DNA of 64,000 nt from JAZGGS01 sp963714405 (GTDB lineage Bacteria > Bacteroidota > Ignavibacteria > Ignavibacteriales > Ignavibacteriaceae). Under the pieces are notes generated by a model. It was not told the origin of the DNA. It saw nothing but the letters and a program-made list of their open reading frames with translations, and did not search any database. Shown one piece after another: positions 25,790-33,798 of this stretch. The stretch covers positions 62,001 to 126,000 of the forward strand of contig CAVQOH010000002.1 in NCBI GenBank assembly GCA_963714405.1. Direction: 5' to 3'. Every line of letters begins with the position of its first letter. Position 1 is the stretch's first letter. Both the position numbers and the translations under genes were made by a program.

Positions 25790-27850
25790 TCAGCACTTTA
25801 TCCTGATATCAACAGCAAATATTTTATTATCCTCAGAAACAAGTAAAGGATTTAGATCACACTCGCTAATTTCTTTGTGATTTAGCATCATTTGTGCAAC
25901 AGATTTAATTGTTGATTTTATTTTCTTAATATCAACGGGTTTTTCACCGCGAACACCTTTAATTATTTTTCCAATTTTCGTTTCCTTTATCATTGCATCA
26001 ATATCTTTTTCGTTTAAGGAAGCAGATCTGATTGCAGTATCTTCCAAATGTTCTACATACTTTCCTCCTAAACCAAACATAACCATTGGTCCAAAATTCA
26101 GATCACGAAATCCACCAACAAGTAACTCAAACTTAGGAATGAGATATGGCTGCAAAAGAAATGAATCAACTTTTAATTTGTTTTTCTTAAAATCGTTAAG
26201 CATTTTTTTGGCAACATTTACAAGTTCTTTATTGTTTTTAATATTTAAAACCACTCCTTTTAGGTCTGATTTATGGATTATCTTTTCACCAACTGCTTTT
26301 ATAACCAAAGGAAATTCCAATTTACATTTATTTAAATCATCATACTTTAAATTTTGCGATTGTATAATCGGTAGCTTATACTTTTCCGCAACAATTCTAA
26401 CTTGTCTCTGTGTTAAAAATTTGTTTTTTAACACAGCAAAATTTAATCCTTCAATCTTATTTTTTTTAACAGTAAATCTTCCATCATTTAAAGGTTTGTT
26501 TTTAAACTTTAATAAATTAGAAATTACTACCGCAGGTTCTTCAGGTCTTCTAAAAAGTGATCGCTTAAGTTTTGAATTTTTTCTGTAATCTTCCCAAAAT
26601 TCAGGTAAAGGCATTACTAACTGGAATATTGGCTTTTTAGACTGAATTTCATTTATACTTTCTATAACGGGCATTGCAGGTACCATTACAGGCTCAACAA
26701 AAATTGAAATAACTGCATCTACATTATCATCTTTAATAAGAATTTCGTTAACCTGTTTGTATTGTTCTGCAGTTCCACCGGGAAGAAGATCGACAGGATT
26801 ATTTACACTTCCCTGTGGAGAGACAATTCCGCGTAAGGTAGTTTTAGTTTTTTTAGTTAACTCTGCAAGTGTAAGATTATTTTTTTCAAGTGTATCAACA
26901 GTTAATATTGCAGGTCCTCCAGCGTTAGTTAAAACTGCAATCTTATTACCTTTAGGGAGAGGAAATTCTTCAAATCCTTTTGCAGTGTTAAACATATCAT
27001 TGAGATCATCTGCTCTTAAAATTCCAAACTGCTTAAGAACTGCATCAACAACTTTATCGCTGCTGCCCAAAGCTCCGGTATGCGATGAAGCAGCTTTCAT
27101 CCCACTTGAAGTTCTTCCGCCTTTAACAATAATTACCGGTTTGGTAATCTGACCATCAATAAAATACCTGATGAAATTTTCTCCTTGTTCAAAACTTTCA
27201 AGGTAGTAAGTAATAACGCTTACGTTATCATCACTTTGCCAATATTCTAAAAGATCATTTTCATTTACATCTGCTTTGTTGCCAACACTTATAAACTGTG
27301 AAAATCTTATATCAGTTTCTCTTAATGAATTTAATACAGCAGCACCAATCGCACCGCTTTGTGAGCAGAAAGCCATTTTGCCGTTTCGTGGTTCTTCAGC
27401 AACAAAGGTTGCATTCATTTTTACATTTGCTAAAGTGTTGATTAAACCCATACAATTTGGTCCGACCATTCTTGCACTAGAATTTTTTACAATCTCTAAA
27501 ATTCTTTTTTCAGCCTCTTCTCCTTCTTTTCCAATTTCCTTAAATCCGGCAGTAATTAGAATAATTGCCTTCGTCCCTTTCTTAACTAGGGTTTTTATTG
27601 AATCTTCAGCAAATTGTTTCGGAACCATTACAATTGCCAGATCTATCTTTTTATTTATTTCTTTAAGAGTTGGAAAACATTTATATCCCAAAATTTCATC
27701 AGATTTCGGATTAACTATAAACAGCTCTCCCTTATAGCCGTATTGTTTAATTGATTTTGTTAATTCATAACCGAGAGATTTTGGTTTTGAAGAAGCACCT
27801 ACAACGCAAATTGATTTTGGGTAGAAGTAATCCTTGAAGACTGAACTCAT
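25790..27850 (-). CDS. Acyl-CoA/acetyl-CoA synthetase (ADP-forming), fused alpha-beta chain
   Basis: This enzyme interconverts acyl-CoA, ADP and phosphate with acid, ATP and CoA, conserving energy at the end of fermentative or amino-acid breakdown pathways. The 686-residue chain holds the CoA-binding domain (SICVVGASSKPKSLGYELTK), the ligase domain with MVGPNCMGLINT and SSHTGALGSSDK, whose His near residue 258 is the phosphorylated one, and a C-terminal ATP-grasp domain (FPLVIKAVGEKIIHKSDLKG, FGLGGKYVEHLED). No acetyltransferase domain is attached, so it is not a Pat-type regulator. The partner gene downstream is unrelated in function. Confidence 0.9.
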   Translation of the reverse strand: MSSVFKDYFYPKSICVVGASSKPKSLGYELTKSIKQYGYKGELFIVNPKSDEILGYKCFPTLKEINKKIDLAIVMVPKQFAEDSIKTLVKKGTKAIILITAGFKEIGKEGEEAEKRILEIVKNSSARMVGPNCMGLINTLANVKMNATFVAEEPRNGKMAFCSQSGAIGAAVLNSLRETDIRFSQFISVGNKADVNENDLLEYWQSDDNVSVITYYLESFEQGENFIRYFIDGQITKPVIIVKGGRTSSGMKAASSHTGALGSSDKVVDAVLKQFGILRADDLNDMFNTAKGFEEFPLPKGNKIAVLTNAGGPAILTVDTLEKNNLTLAELTKKTKTTLRGIVSPQGSVNNPVDLLPGGTAEQYKQVNEILIKDDNVDAVISIFVEPVMVPAMPVIESINEIQSKKPIFQLVMPLPEFWEDYRKNSKLKRSLFRRPEEPAVVISNLLKFKNKPLNDGRFTVKKNKIEGLNFAVLKNKFLTQRQVRIVAEKYKLPIIQSQNLKYDDLNKCKLEFPLVIKAVGEKIIHKSDLKGVVLNIKNNKELVNVAKKMLNDFKKNKLKVDSFLLQPYLIPKFELLVGGFRDLNFGPMVMFGLGGKYVEHLEDTAIRSASLNEKDIDAMIKETKIGKIIKGVRGEKPVDIKKIKSTIKSVAQMMLNHKEISECDLNPLLVSEDNKIFAVDIRIKC

Positions 27851-28047
27851 TATTTTTCCTGATTTTATTTAATCTGTACAATAAACTTATTAAAACTTTC
27901 CAAAACAGAAGTGTATTTTTATTAAGATAATTAGTTTTTATAATAAAAAACAAAATACACTTCAAAAATGCGAACTAAATTTTGGGGGTGAAAAAATGAC
28001 CTGTTGAATGTAAGTTTACAATAAAGAAAGAATACAAATTTTTTATA

Positions 28048-28119
28048 GCTCCGCTGCAAAAATGAAATTAGGTATTGTGCCACCCGTGATACTTGATTTT
28101 TAGCAGACGGGGCTTTTTT
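28048..28119 (+). ncRNA. Structured element: long bulged hairpin ending in a T tract (candidate small RNA or orphan terminator)
   Basis: The 363 bases between divergent acyl-CoA synthetase and leuS contain no convincing gene. On the plus strand GCTCCG-CTGC-AAAAAT (28048-28063) pairs with ATTTTT-(A)-GCAG-(A)-CGGGGC (28096-28113), broken only by single-A bulges, and an inner GTAT/ATAC pairs inside. Six T follow at 28114-28119. This has the form of an intrinsic terminator, yet no plus-strand gene lies upstream, so it would end a short transcript beginning inside this gap. The start of such an RNA is not defined; TAAGTTTA at 28011 and TAAATTTTG near 27976 are only near-matches to a promoter. Confidence 0.5.
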
Positions 28120-28151
28120 ATTTTTAAAAAAAATCAACAATTGCTGCTTAA

Positions 28152-28182
28152 TTTGATATCCATCCCTTTTTAGCTAAATTTG
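28152..28182 (+). promoter_or_regulatory. leuS promoter, Bacteroidota type (TTTG-N19-TAAATTTG)
   Basis: TTTG at 28152-28155 and TAAATTTG at 28175-28182 are separated by 19 bases, an exact match to the Bacteroidota vegetative promoter pattern. The leuS ATG is 31 bases downstream. Confidence 0.75.
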
Positions 28183-28213
28183 TCCTTATTTTTTTTCTAA
28201 AAACAGCTAAAAA

Positions 28214-30664
28214 ATGAGATATCCTCACACAGAAATAGAAAGCAAATGGCAAAAATTTTGGGAAGAAAAAGGCGTTCACAAAACCAAATTTGATAATATT
28301 GATAAAAAACTTTACGCTCTTGTAATGTTCATTTATCCTTCCGGTGCAAAACTTCATTGCGGGCATTGGTACAATTACGGTCCTTATGATTCGTGGGTGC
28401 GCTATAAAAAACTAAAAGGCTACAATGTATTTGAGCCAATGGGATTTGATGCATTTGGTCTTCCTGCAGAAAACTATGCAATTAAAACCGGAATTCATCC
28501 GCAGGATAGTACTTTAAAAAATATTGAGGATATACGCATCCAGCTAAAGAAAATGGGATGCATGTATGATTGGAATTCAGAACTGCTAACCTGCGATCCC
28601 GAATATTATAAATGGAACCAATGGCTTTTCTTACAGCTTTACAAAAAAGGATTAGCTTACAGAAAAAAAGCTCCTGTAAATTGGTGCCCAAAAGATCAGA
28701 CAGTTTTGGCAAACGAGCAGGTTCACGAAGGTAAGTGTGAAAGATGTGGAACTGATGTTGTGCAGAAAAATCTTTCTCAATGGTTTTTTAAGATTACTGA
28801 TTATGCTGAAGAACTTTTACAGGGATTGGATACTATTAGCTGGCCTGAAAAAACCAAACTTATGCAGCGCAACTGGATTGGCAAAAGTATCGGAGCTGAT
28901 GTTACATTTGATGTTGATGGAAGTGATGATAAAATAAAAGTCTTTACAACTAGACCTGATACATTATTTGGTGCAACTTACATGGTTTTAGCTCCTGAAC
29001 ATCCGCTTGTTGAAACATTTACAACCAAAGAACAGAAGAAACAAGTAGATGATTACGTAGAATCAGTGAAATCATTAACAGAAATTGAGAGAACCTCAAC
29101 AGTAAAAGAAAAAACAGGTGTGTTTATTGGTGCGTATGTTATTAATCCTGCTACCAATAAAAAAATTCCTATATGGATTGCAGATTATGTTCTGCAATCT
29201 TACGGAACAGGTGCTATAATGGCTGTTCCCGGGCAGGATGAGAGAGATTGGGAATTTGCAGAAAAGTTTGATCTCCCAATAATTAGAACAGTGCAGCCTC
29301 CAAATGATTTTGATGGAAAAGCTTATTTAGATGATGGTCCTGCAATCAACAGTGATTTTCTTAACGGATTAAATGTTAAGGAAGCTAAGAGAAGAATGAT
29401 TCAATGGCTGGAAGAAAAAGAGATTGGTAAAGGCACTATAAATTATAGATTAAGAGACTGGCTCATCTCACGGCAAAGATACTGGGGAACGCCAATTCCG
29501 ATTATCCATTGCAAAAGCTGCGGTGAGGTTGTAGTCGACGAATATGATATTCCTGTTAAACTTCCTTATGATGTTGATTTTAAACCGGGAGGAGAATCAC
29601 CTTTAACTTCTAATAAGGAATTTATTAATGCTAAATGCCCAAAGTGCGGCAGCGATGCAAAACGAGATCCCGATACGATGGATACTTTTGTTGACTCATC
29701 ATGGTATTACTTGCGGTTTCTTAATCCTAATTTTTCTGAAGCTATTTTTGATAAAACTTTAGCCGATAAATGGACTCCGGTTGATATGTATGTTGGCGGA
29801 GCAGAACATGCAACGATGCATCTTCTTTACGCAAGGTTTATTCATAAGTTTATAAGAGATCTTGGCTTAGTAAATTCAGATGAACCTTTTACAAAACTTC
29901 TTCACCAGGGAACTATTACAAATCAAGGTGTGAAGATGTCGAAATCGAAGGATAATATCGTTAATCCTGATGATTTCACATTAAAAGTTGGCTCGGATGT
30001 ATTTCGTTTATATCTGATGTTTATGGGTCCTTTTGAAATGGGAGGCGATTGGAGTGATAAAGGAATTTCGGGCACAGAAAGATTTGTTAACCGGATTTAT
30101 GATCTTTTCGAAGAACATAAAAATATTTTAAGTGAAGCTAATGAAATAAATGAATTTGATTTAAATTCACTCTCAGAAACAGAAAAATTTGTTTACAGGA
30201 AAACCAATCAGGCAATCCATAAAGTTAATGTAGATCTGGAAAGTTTTCATTTTAATACTGCTATTGCAACTTTAATGGAGCTGCTAAATAATCTTAAAGA
30301 TATTGGTGAATGTTCAAAAGATATTCAGGTTTATGTATTGAGCCGTTTTGTTGTTATGCTTGCACCGCTGGCACCACATCTTGGTGAAGAGTGCTTCAGT
30401 CTTTTGGGAAATGATAACTCATTGTTTGAAAATCCATTGTGGTATACAGCGGATAAAAAAGCTTTAGTTGAAGATTCAATTAATATTGCTGTACAGGTAA
30501 ATGGGAAACTGCGAGCCACTGTTGAAATGCCGATTGATAGTGAACAAGAAGTTGTTAAGGAGGCAGCGTTCAGTGATGAAAAAGTTACAAAACATATTTC
30601 CGGTAAAAGTATTGTTAAAGAAATTTACGTAAAGAATAAAATCTATAACATAGTTGTAAAGTAA
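28214..30664 (+). CDS. leuS: Leucyl-tRNA synthetase
   Basis: The class I enzyme that charges tRNA-Leu. The 816-residue protein has the HIGH-type motif as LHCGHWYNYG near residue 50, GFDAFGLPAENYA, zinc-type CxxC pairs (CPKDQ, CERCG, and CKSCGE, CPKCGS), the CP1 editing domain with TTRPDTLFGATY near residue 240 and GTGAIMAVPGQDERD, and KMSKS as GVKMSKSKDNIVNP near residue 576. All sites look active. It has its own promoter and is followed after 7 bases by serS. Confidence 0.97.
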   Translation: MRYPHTEIESKWQKFWEEKGVHKTKFDNIDKKLYALVMFIYPSGAKLHCGHWYNYGPYDSWVRYKKLKGYNVFEPMGFDAFGLPAENYAIKTGIHPQDSTLKNIEDIRIQLKKMGCMYDWNSELLTCDPEYYKWNQWLFLQLYKKGLAYRKKAPVNWCPKDQTVLANEQVHEGKCERCGTDVVQKNLSQWFFKITDYAEELLQGLDTISWPEKTKLMQRNWIGKSIGADVTFDVDGSDDKIKVFTTRPDTLFGATYMVLAPEHPLVETFTTKEQKKQVDDYVESVKSLTEIERTSTVKEKTGVFIGAYVINPATNKKIPIWIADYVLQSYGTGAIMAVPGQDERDWEFAEKFDLPIIRTVQPPNDFDGKAYLDDGPAINSDFLNGLNVKEAKRRMIQWLEEKEIGKGTINYRLRDWLISRQRYWGTPIPIIHCKSCGEVVVDEYDIPVKLPYDVDFKPGGESPLTSNKEFINAKCPKCGSDAKRDPDTMDTFVDSSWYYLRFLNPNFSEAIFDKTLADKWTPVDMYVGGAEHATMHLLYARFIHKFIRDLGLVNSDEPFTKLLHQGTITNQGVKMSKSKDNIVNPDDFTLKVGSDVFRLYLMFMGPFEMGGDWSDKGISGTERFVNRIYDLFEEHKNILSEANEINEFDLNSLSETEKFVYRKTNQAIHKVNVDLESFHFNTAIATLMELLNNLKDIGECSKDIQVYVLSRFVVMLAPLAPHLGEECFSLLGNDNSLFENPLWYTADKKALVEDSINIAVQVNGKLRATVEMPIDSEQEVVKEAAFSDEKVTKHISGKSIVKEIYVKNKIYNIVVK

Positions 30665-30671
30665 AAAAGAA

Positions 30672-31949
30672 ATGCTTGATATAAAATTTATACGCGAAAA
30701 TCCTGAAAAGGTTAAAGAAGCGATAGATAACAAAAATGAAACTGATCGTGTTGATGAGATACTGCGTTTAGATGAACAGAGAAGAATGATTATTACTACT
30801 GTTGAAGAATTTAAAGCAGAGAGAAATAAAGTTTCAGCTAAAATTCCGCAAATGAAAAAAGCTGGAGAGGATACAAGTGAAGTTTTAGCTGAAATGAAAA
30901 TGGTTTCTGATAAAATATCAGATATGGATTCTAAACTTAGAGATATGGATGCAAAGTTGAATAACTTGATGATGTTCGTTCCGAATATTCCCCATGAAAC
31001 AGTGCCAATTGGGAAAAATGAAAACGATAATAAAATAATCCGTGAATGGCTTCCGGAAGGATTCAATTTTAAAAGTGATAAGAAATTTCTTGATCATATT
31101 GAGCTTGGCAAAAAGTTAAACATACTTGATTTTGAACGTGGCGCAAAAATTTCCGGATCCGGTTTTCCTGTTTACATTGGCAAAGGTGCAACACTGGAGA
31201 GAGCTCTTATTAACTTTATGCTTAATTATCATTTGTATCATCATAAATACACTGAAGTTTTTACGCCATTCCTCGTAAACAAAGCATCAATGGAAGGAAC
31301 AGGACAATTGCCAAAGATGGAAGATGATATGTACAGTATTGATAAAGATGGATTGTATCCTATACCAACTTCAGAGGTTCCTATTACAAATCTTCACCGT
31401 GATGAAATTCTAAGTGAAGGGGAACTTCCAAAAAACTATGTCGCTTATTCTGCATGTTTTAGAAGAGAAGCTGGTTCTTACGGAAAAGAAGCAAAAGGAT
31501 TTTTAAGAGTTCATCAATTTAACAAAGTTGAGATGGTTAAAATCGTTAAACCGGAAACATCATACGAAGAGTTAGAAAAAATAGTAAGTGATGCTGAAAA
31601 TATTCTTAAAGCACTTAACATTCCTTACCGAATTAATCTTCTATGCACAGGAGATCTGAGTTTTTCAGCTGCAAAATGTTATGATATTGAAACATGGTCT
31701 CCAGCTGAAAATAAGTGGCTGGAAGCATCATCTTGCAGCAATTTTGAGGATTTCCAGGCTAGAAGAGCTAAAATTCGTTTCAAAAGAGAAGGCGAAAAGA
31801 AAACAGAATTTGTTCATACACTAAACGGTTCCGGTTTAGCTACCAGCAGGTTAATGGTTTCTTTGTTAGAAAATTATCAAACAGAGAACGGAACTATTAA
31901 AATTCCGGAAACGTTGATAAAATACACTGGGTTCGATTTGATAGACTAG
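30672..31949 (+). CDS. serS: Seryl-tRNA synthetase
   Basis: Class II enzyme that charges tRNA-Ser and tRNA-Sec. The 425-residue protein starts MLDIKFIRENPEKVKEAI, has the long N-terminal coiled-coil arm that holds the tRNA variable arm (about residues 25-105), motif 2 FRREAGSYGKEAKGFLRVHQ and motif 3 NGSGLATSRLMVSLLENYQ. Length is normal. It starts 7 bases after leuS, so both synthetases are made from one mRNA. Confidence 0.97.
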   Translation: MLDIKFIRENPEKVKEAIDNKNETDRVDEILRLDEQRRMIITTVEEFKAERNKVSAKIPQMKKAGEDTSEVLAEMKMVSDKISDMDSKLRDMDAKLNNLMMFVPNIPHETVPIGKNENDNKIIREWLPEGFNFKSDKKFLDHIELGKKLNILDFERGAKISGSGFPVYIGKGATLERALINFMLNYHLYHHKYTEVFTPFLVNKASMEGTGQLPKMEDDMYSIDKDGLYPIPTSEVPITNLHRDEILSEGELPKNYVAYSACFRREAGSYGKEAKGFLRVHQFNKVEMVKIVKPETSYEELEKIVSDAENILKALNIPYRINLLCTGDLSFSAAKCYDIETWSPAENKWLEASSCSNFEDFQARRAKIRFKREGEKKTEFVHTLNGSGLATSRLMVSLLENYQTENGTIKIPETLIKYTGFDLID

Positions 31950-32049
31950 GCTCCCCCATTATCATCTTTTTTTGATCTTAATCACAATCATCTGCATAGA
32001 TTTTTCAATCAAAATAGATTATGATTAACTTGCAGTTTATAACTTATTT

Positions 32050-33798
32050 ATGAGAAATCTTTACAAACTAAAAAAATATTTTGCCCGGTATAAAAAGAAA
32101 CTCTTTCTTGGAATACTTTTCATAGTTCTTTCCAACATTGGAACGGTTTACGTTCCAATTCTGCTTAAAGATTCTATTGATGCTTTAAAGAATAATATCT
32201 CTTCTGAATTATTACTTCAATACGGTTTAATGATTATTGGCACTGCTTTGTTTGCAGGTATATTCAGATTTATGATTAGACAAACAATAATTGTTGTTTC
32301 TAGAGAAATTGAATATGATTTAAGACATGATTTCTGGGAACATATTCAACGGCTTCCATTGCGTTACTTTCAAAACACATCAACCGGTAACATAATGGCT
32401 CATGCTACAAATGATATAAATGCTGTGCGTATGTTTCTTGGTCCATCTGTTATGTACTCAATTGATACAAGTGTAAGACTTGCTTTAGTTCTTTCAATTA
32501 TGTTTTCTTTGAATGTCAGTCTTTCTCTTTATGTACTTCTGCCGCTTCCGCTGCTTTCAATTCTTGTTTACAAAGTAGGAAAAGTTATTCACGATAAGTT
32601 TACAATCATCCAGGAAAAGTTTTCTGATTTAACAACAATTGTACAGGAAAATTTTTCGGGAATACGTGTAATAAAATCATACGTGCGTGAAGAAAATGAA
32701 ATACAAAGGTATGCCGAAAACAGCAAGGATTATTTAAAGAAAAAAATGAACCTTGTTAAAACACAAGCATTGATTATGCCATTATTAATTTTAATCACGG
32801 GTATTTCAATAATTATTGTTATTTGGATTGGCGGAGTAAAAATAATTAATAACGAACTTACTCTTGGCGAAGTTACTGCATTTATAGTATATCTTGGAAT
32901 ATTAATCTGGCCAATGATTGCATTTGGATGGGTGTTAAATATTATACAGCAGGCTGAAGCAAGTATGAAACGGTTAAATAAAATATTCAGCGAACCATAC
33001 GAAATTGATGATTCAGAACTAACAGATCACTCAATTAAAGAAATACATGGAGAAGTTGAATTCAGAAATGTTTCTTTTACTTATGCTGAAAATCTTCCAC
33101 CAATATTGAAAAATATAAATCTTACAATACCATTGGGTTCAACACTTGCAATAATGGGTTATACCGGCAGCGGAAAAACATCTTTAATAAATCTTGTTCC
33201 ACGTCTTTATGATTGCACAGAAGGTGAAATACTGATTGATGGAATCAATGTGAAAGCAATCCCTTTAAATGTTGTAAGAAAAAATATTGGCTTAGTACAA
33301 CAAGAATCATTTCTTTTTTCTGATAAAGTTATCAATAATTTAAGTTATGGTTTAAAAGATGTTGATGAAGATTGGATTTACAAAGTATCAAAAATTGCAC
33401 AATTTGATAATGATGTAAAGGATTTCCCTGCTCAGTACGAAACTATTGTTGGCGAAAGAGGAATTACATTTTCTGGTGGACAAAAACAGCGTGCTTCCCT
33501 TGCCAGATCGCTTGCAATAAATCCTAAAATATTAATACTTGATGATTCATTCTCAGCAGTTGATACACACACCGAAGAAGAAGTATTGAAATACCTGAAA
33601 GAATTTATGCATGGAAAAACAAGCATAATTATCAGTCATCGCATATCCACTGTTAAAGATGCTGATAAGATTATTGTTATCGATAAAGGAAAAATTGCTG
33701 AAGAAGGCAAACACGAAGAGCTTATTGCCCTTGGCGGTATTTATGCTGATCTGCATTATAAGCAGTTATTGGAAAGAGAACTGGAAGAACTCAAATAA
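32050..33798 (+). CDS. ABC exporter half-transporter, degenerate-site subunit
   Basis: A 582-residue fused membrane-ATPase half-exporter of the MsbA/TM287-288 class. The first 310 residues hold six membrane helices (for example LFLGILFIVLSNIGTVYVPI), the last 240 the ATPase with Walker A GYTGSGKTS, signature FSGGQKQR and Walker B ILILDDSFSAVD. The catalytic Glu after Walker B is Asp here, while the next gene has the canonical Glu, so the two form a heterodimer with one degenerate site. Its stop and the next start are adjacent (33798/33799). Substrate is unknown: lipid, peptide or drug. Confidence 0.9.
   Translation: MRNLYKLKKYFARYKKKLFLGILFIVLSNIGTVYVPILLKDSIDALKNNISSELLLQYGLMIIGTALFAGIFRFMIRQTIIVVSREIEYDLRHDFWEHIQRLPLRYFQNTSTGNIMAHATNDINAVRMFLGPSVMYSIDTSVRLALVLSIMFSLNVSLSLYVLLPLPLLSILVYKVGKVIHDKFTIIQEKFSDLTTIVQENFSGIRVIKSYVREENEIQRYAENSKDYLKKKMNLVKTQALIMPLLILITGISIIIVIWIGGVKIINNELTLGEVTAFIVYLGILIWPMIAFGWVLNIIQQAEASMKRLNKIFSEPYEIDDSELTDHSIKEIHGEVEFRNVSFTYAENLPPILKNINLTIPLGSTLAIMGYTGSGKTSLINLVPRLYDCTEGEILIDGINVKAIPLNVVRKNIGLVQQESFLFSDKVINNLSYGLKDVDEDWIYKVSKIAQFDNDVKDFPAQYETIVGERGITFSGGQKQRASLARSLAINPKILILDDSFSAVDTHTEEEVLKYLKEFMHGKTSIIISHRISTVKDADKIIVIDKGKIAEEGKHEELIALGGIYADLHYKQLLERELEELK

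Noticed and set aside
26139..27737. Several plus-strand frames of 131-153 aa over the acyl-CoA synthetase gene
   Set aside because: Antisense shadows of a clear 686-aa gene; their residue composition is not protein-like and no family is recognised.
28070..28090. GGGTGGCAC on the minus strand, similar to a T-box antiterminator core
   Set aside because: The match lacks the ACCGCG part and points away from leuS toward the acyl-CoA synthetase gene; T-boxes are not typical of this phylum. Taken as chance within the hairpin.
30476..31066. 196-aa minus-strand frame across the leuS-serS junction
   Set aside because: Overlaps two certain genes on the opposite strand; Ser/Phe/Ile-rich composition is typical of an antisense translation.
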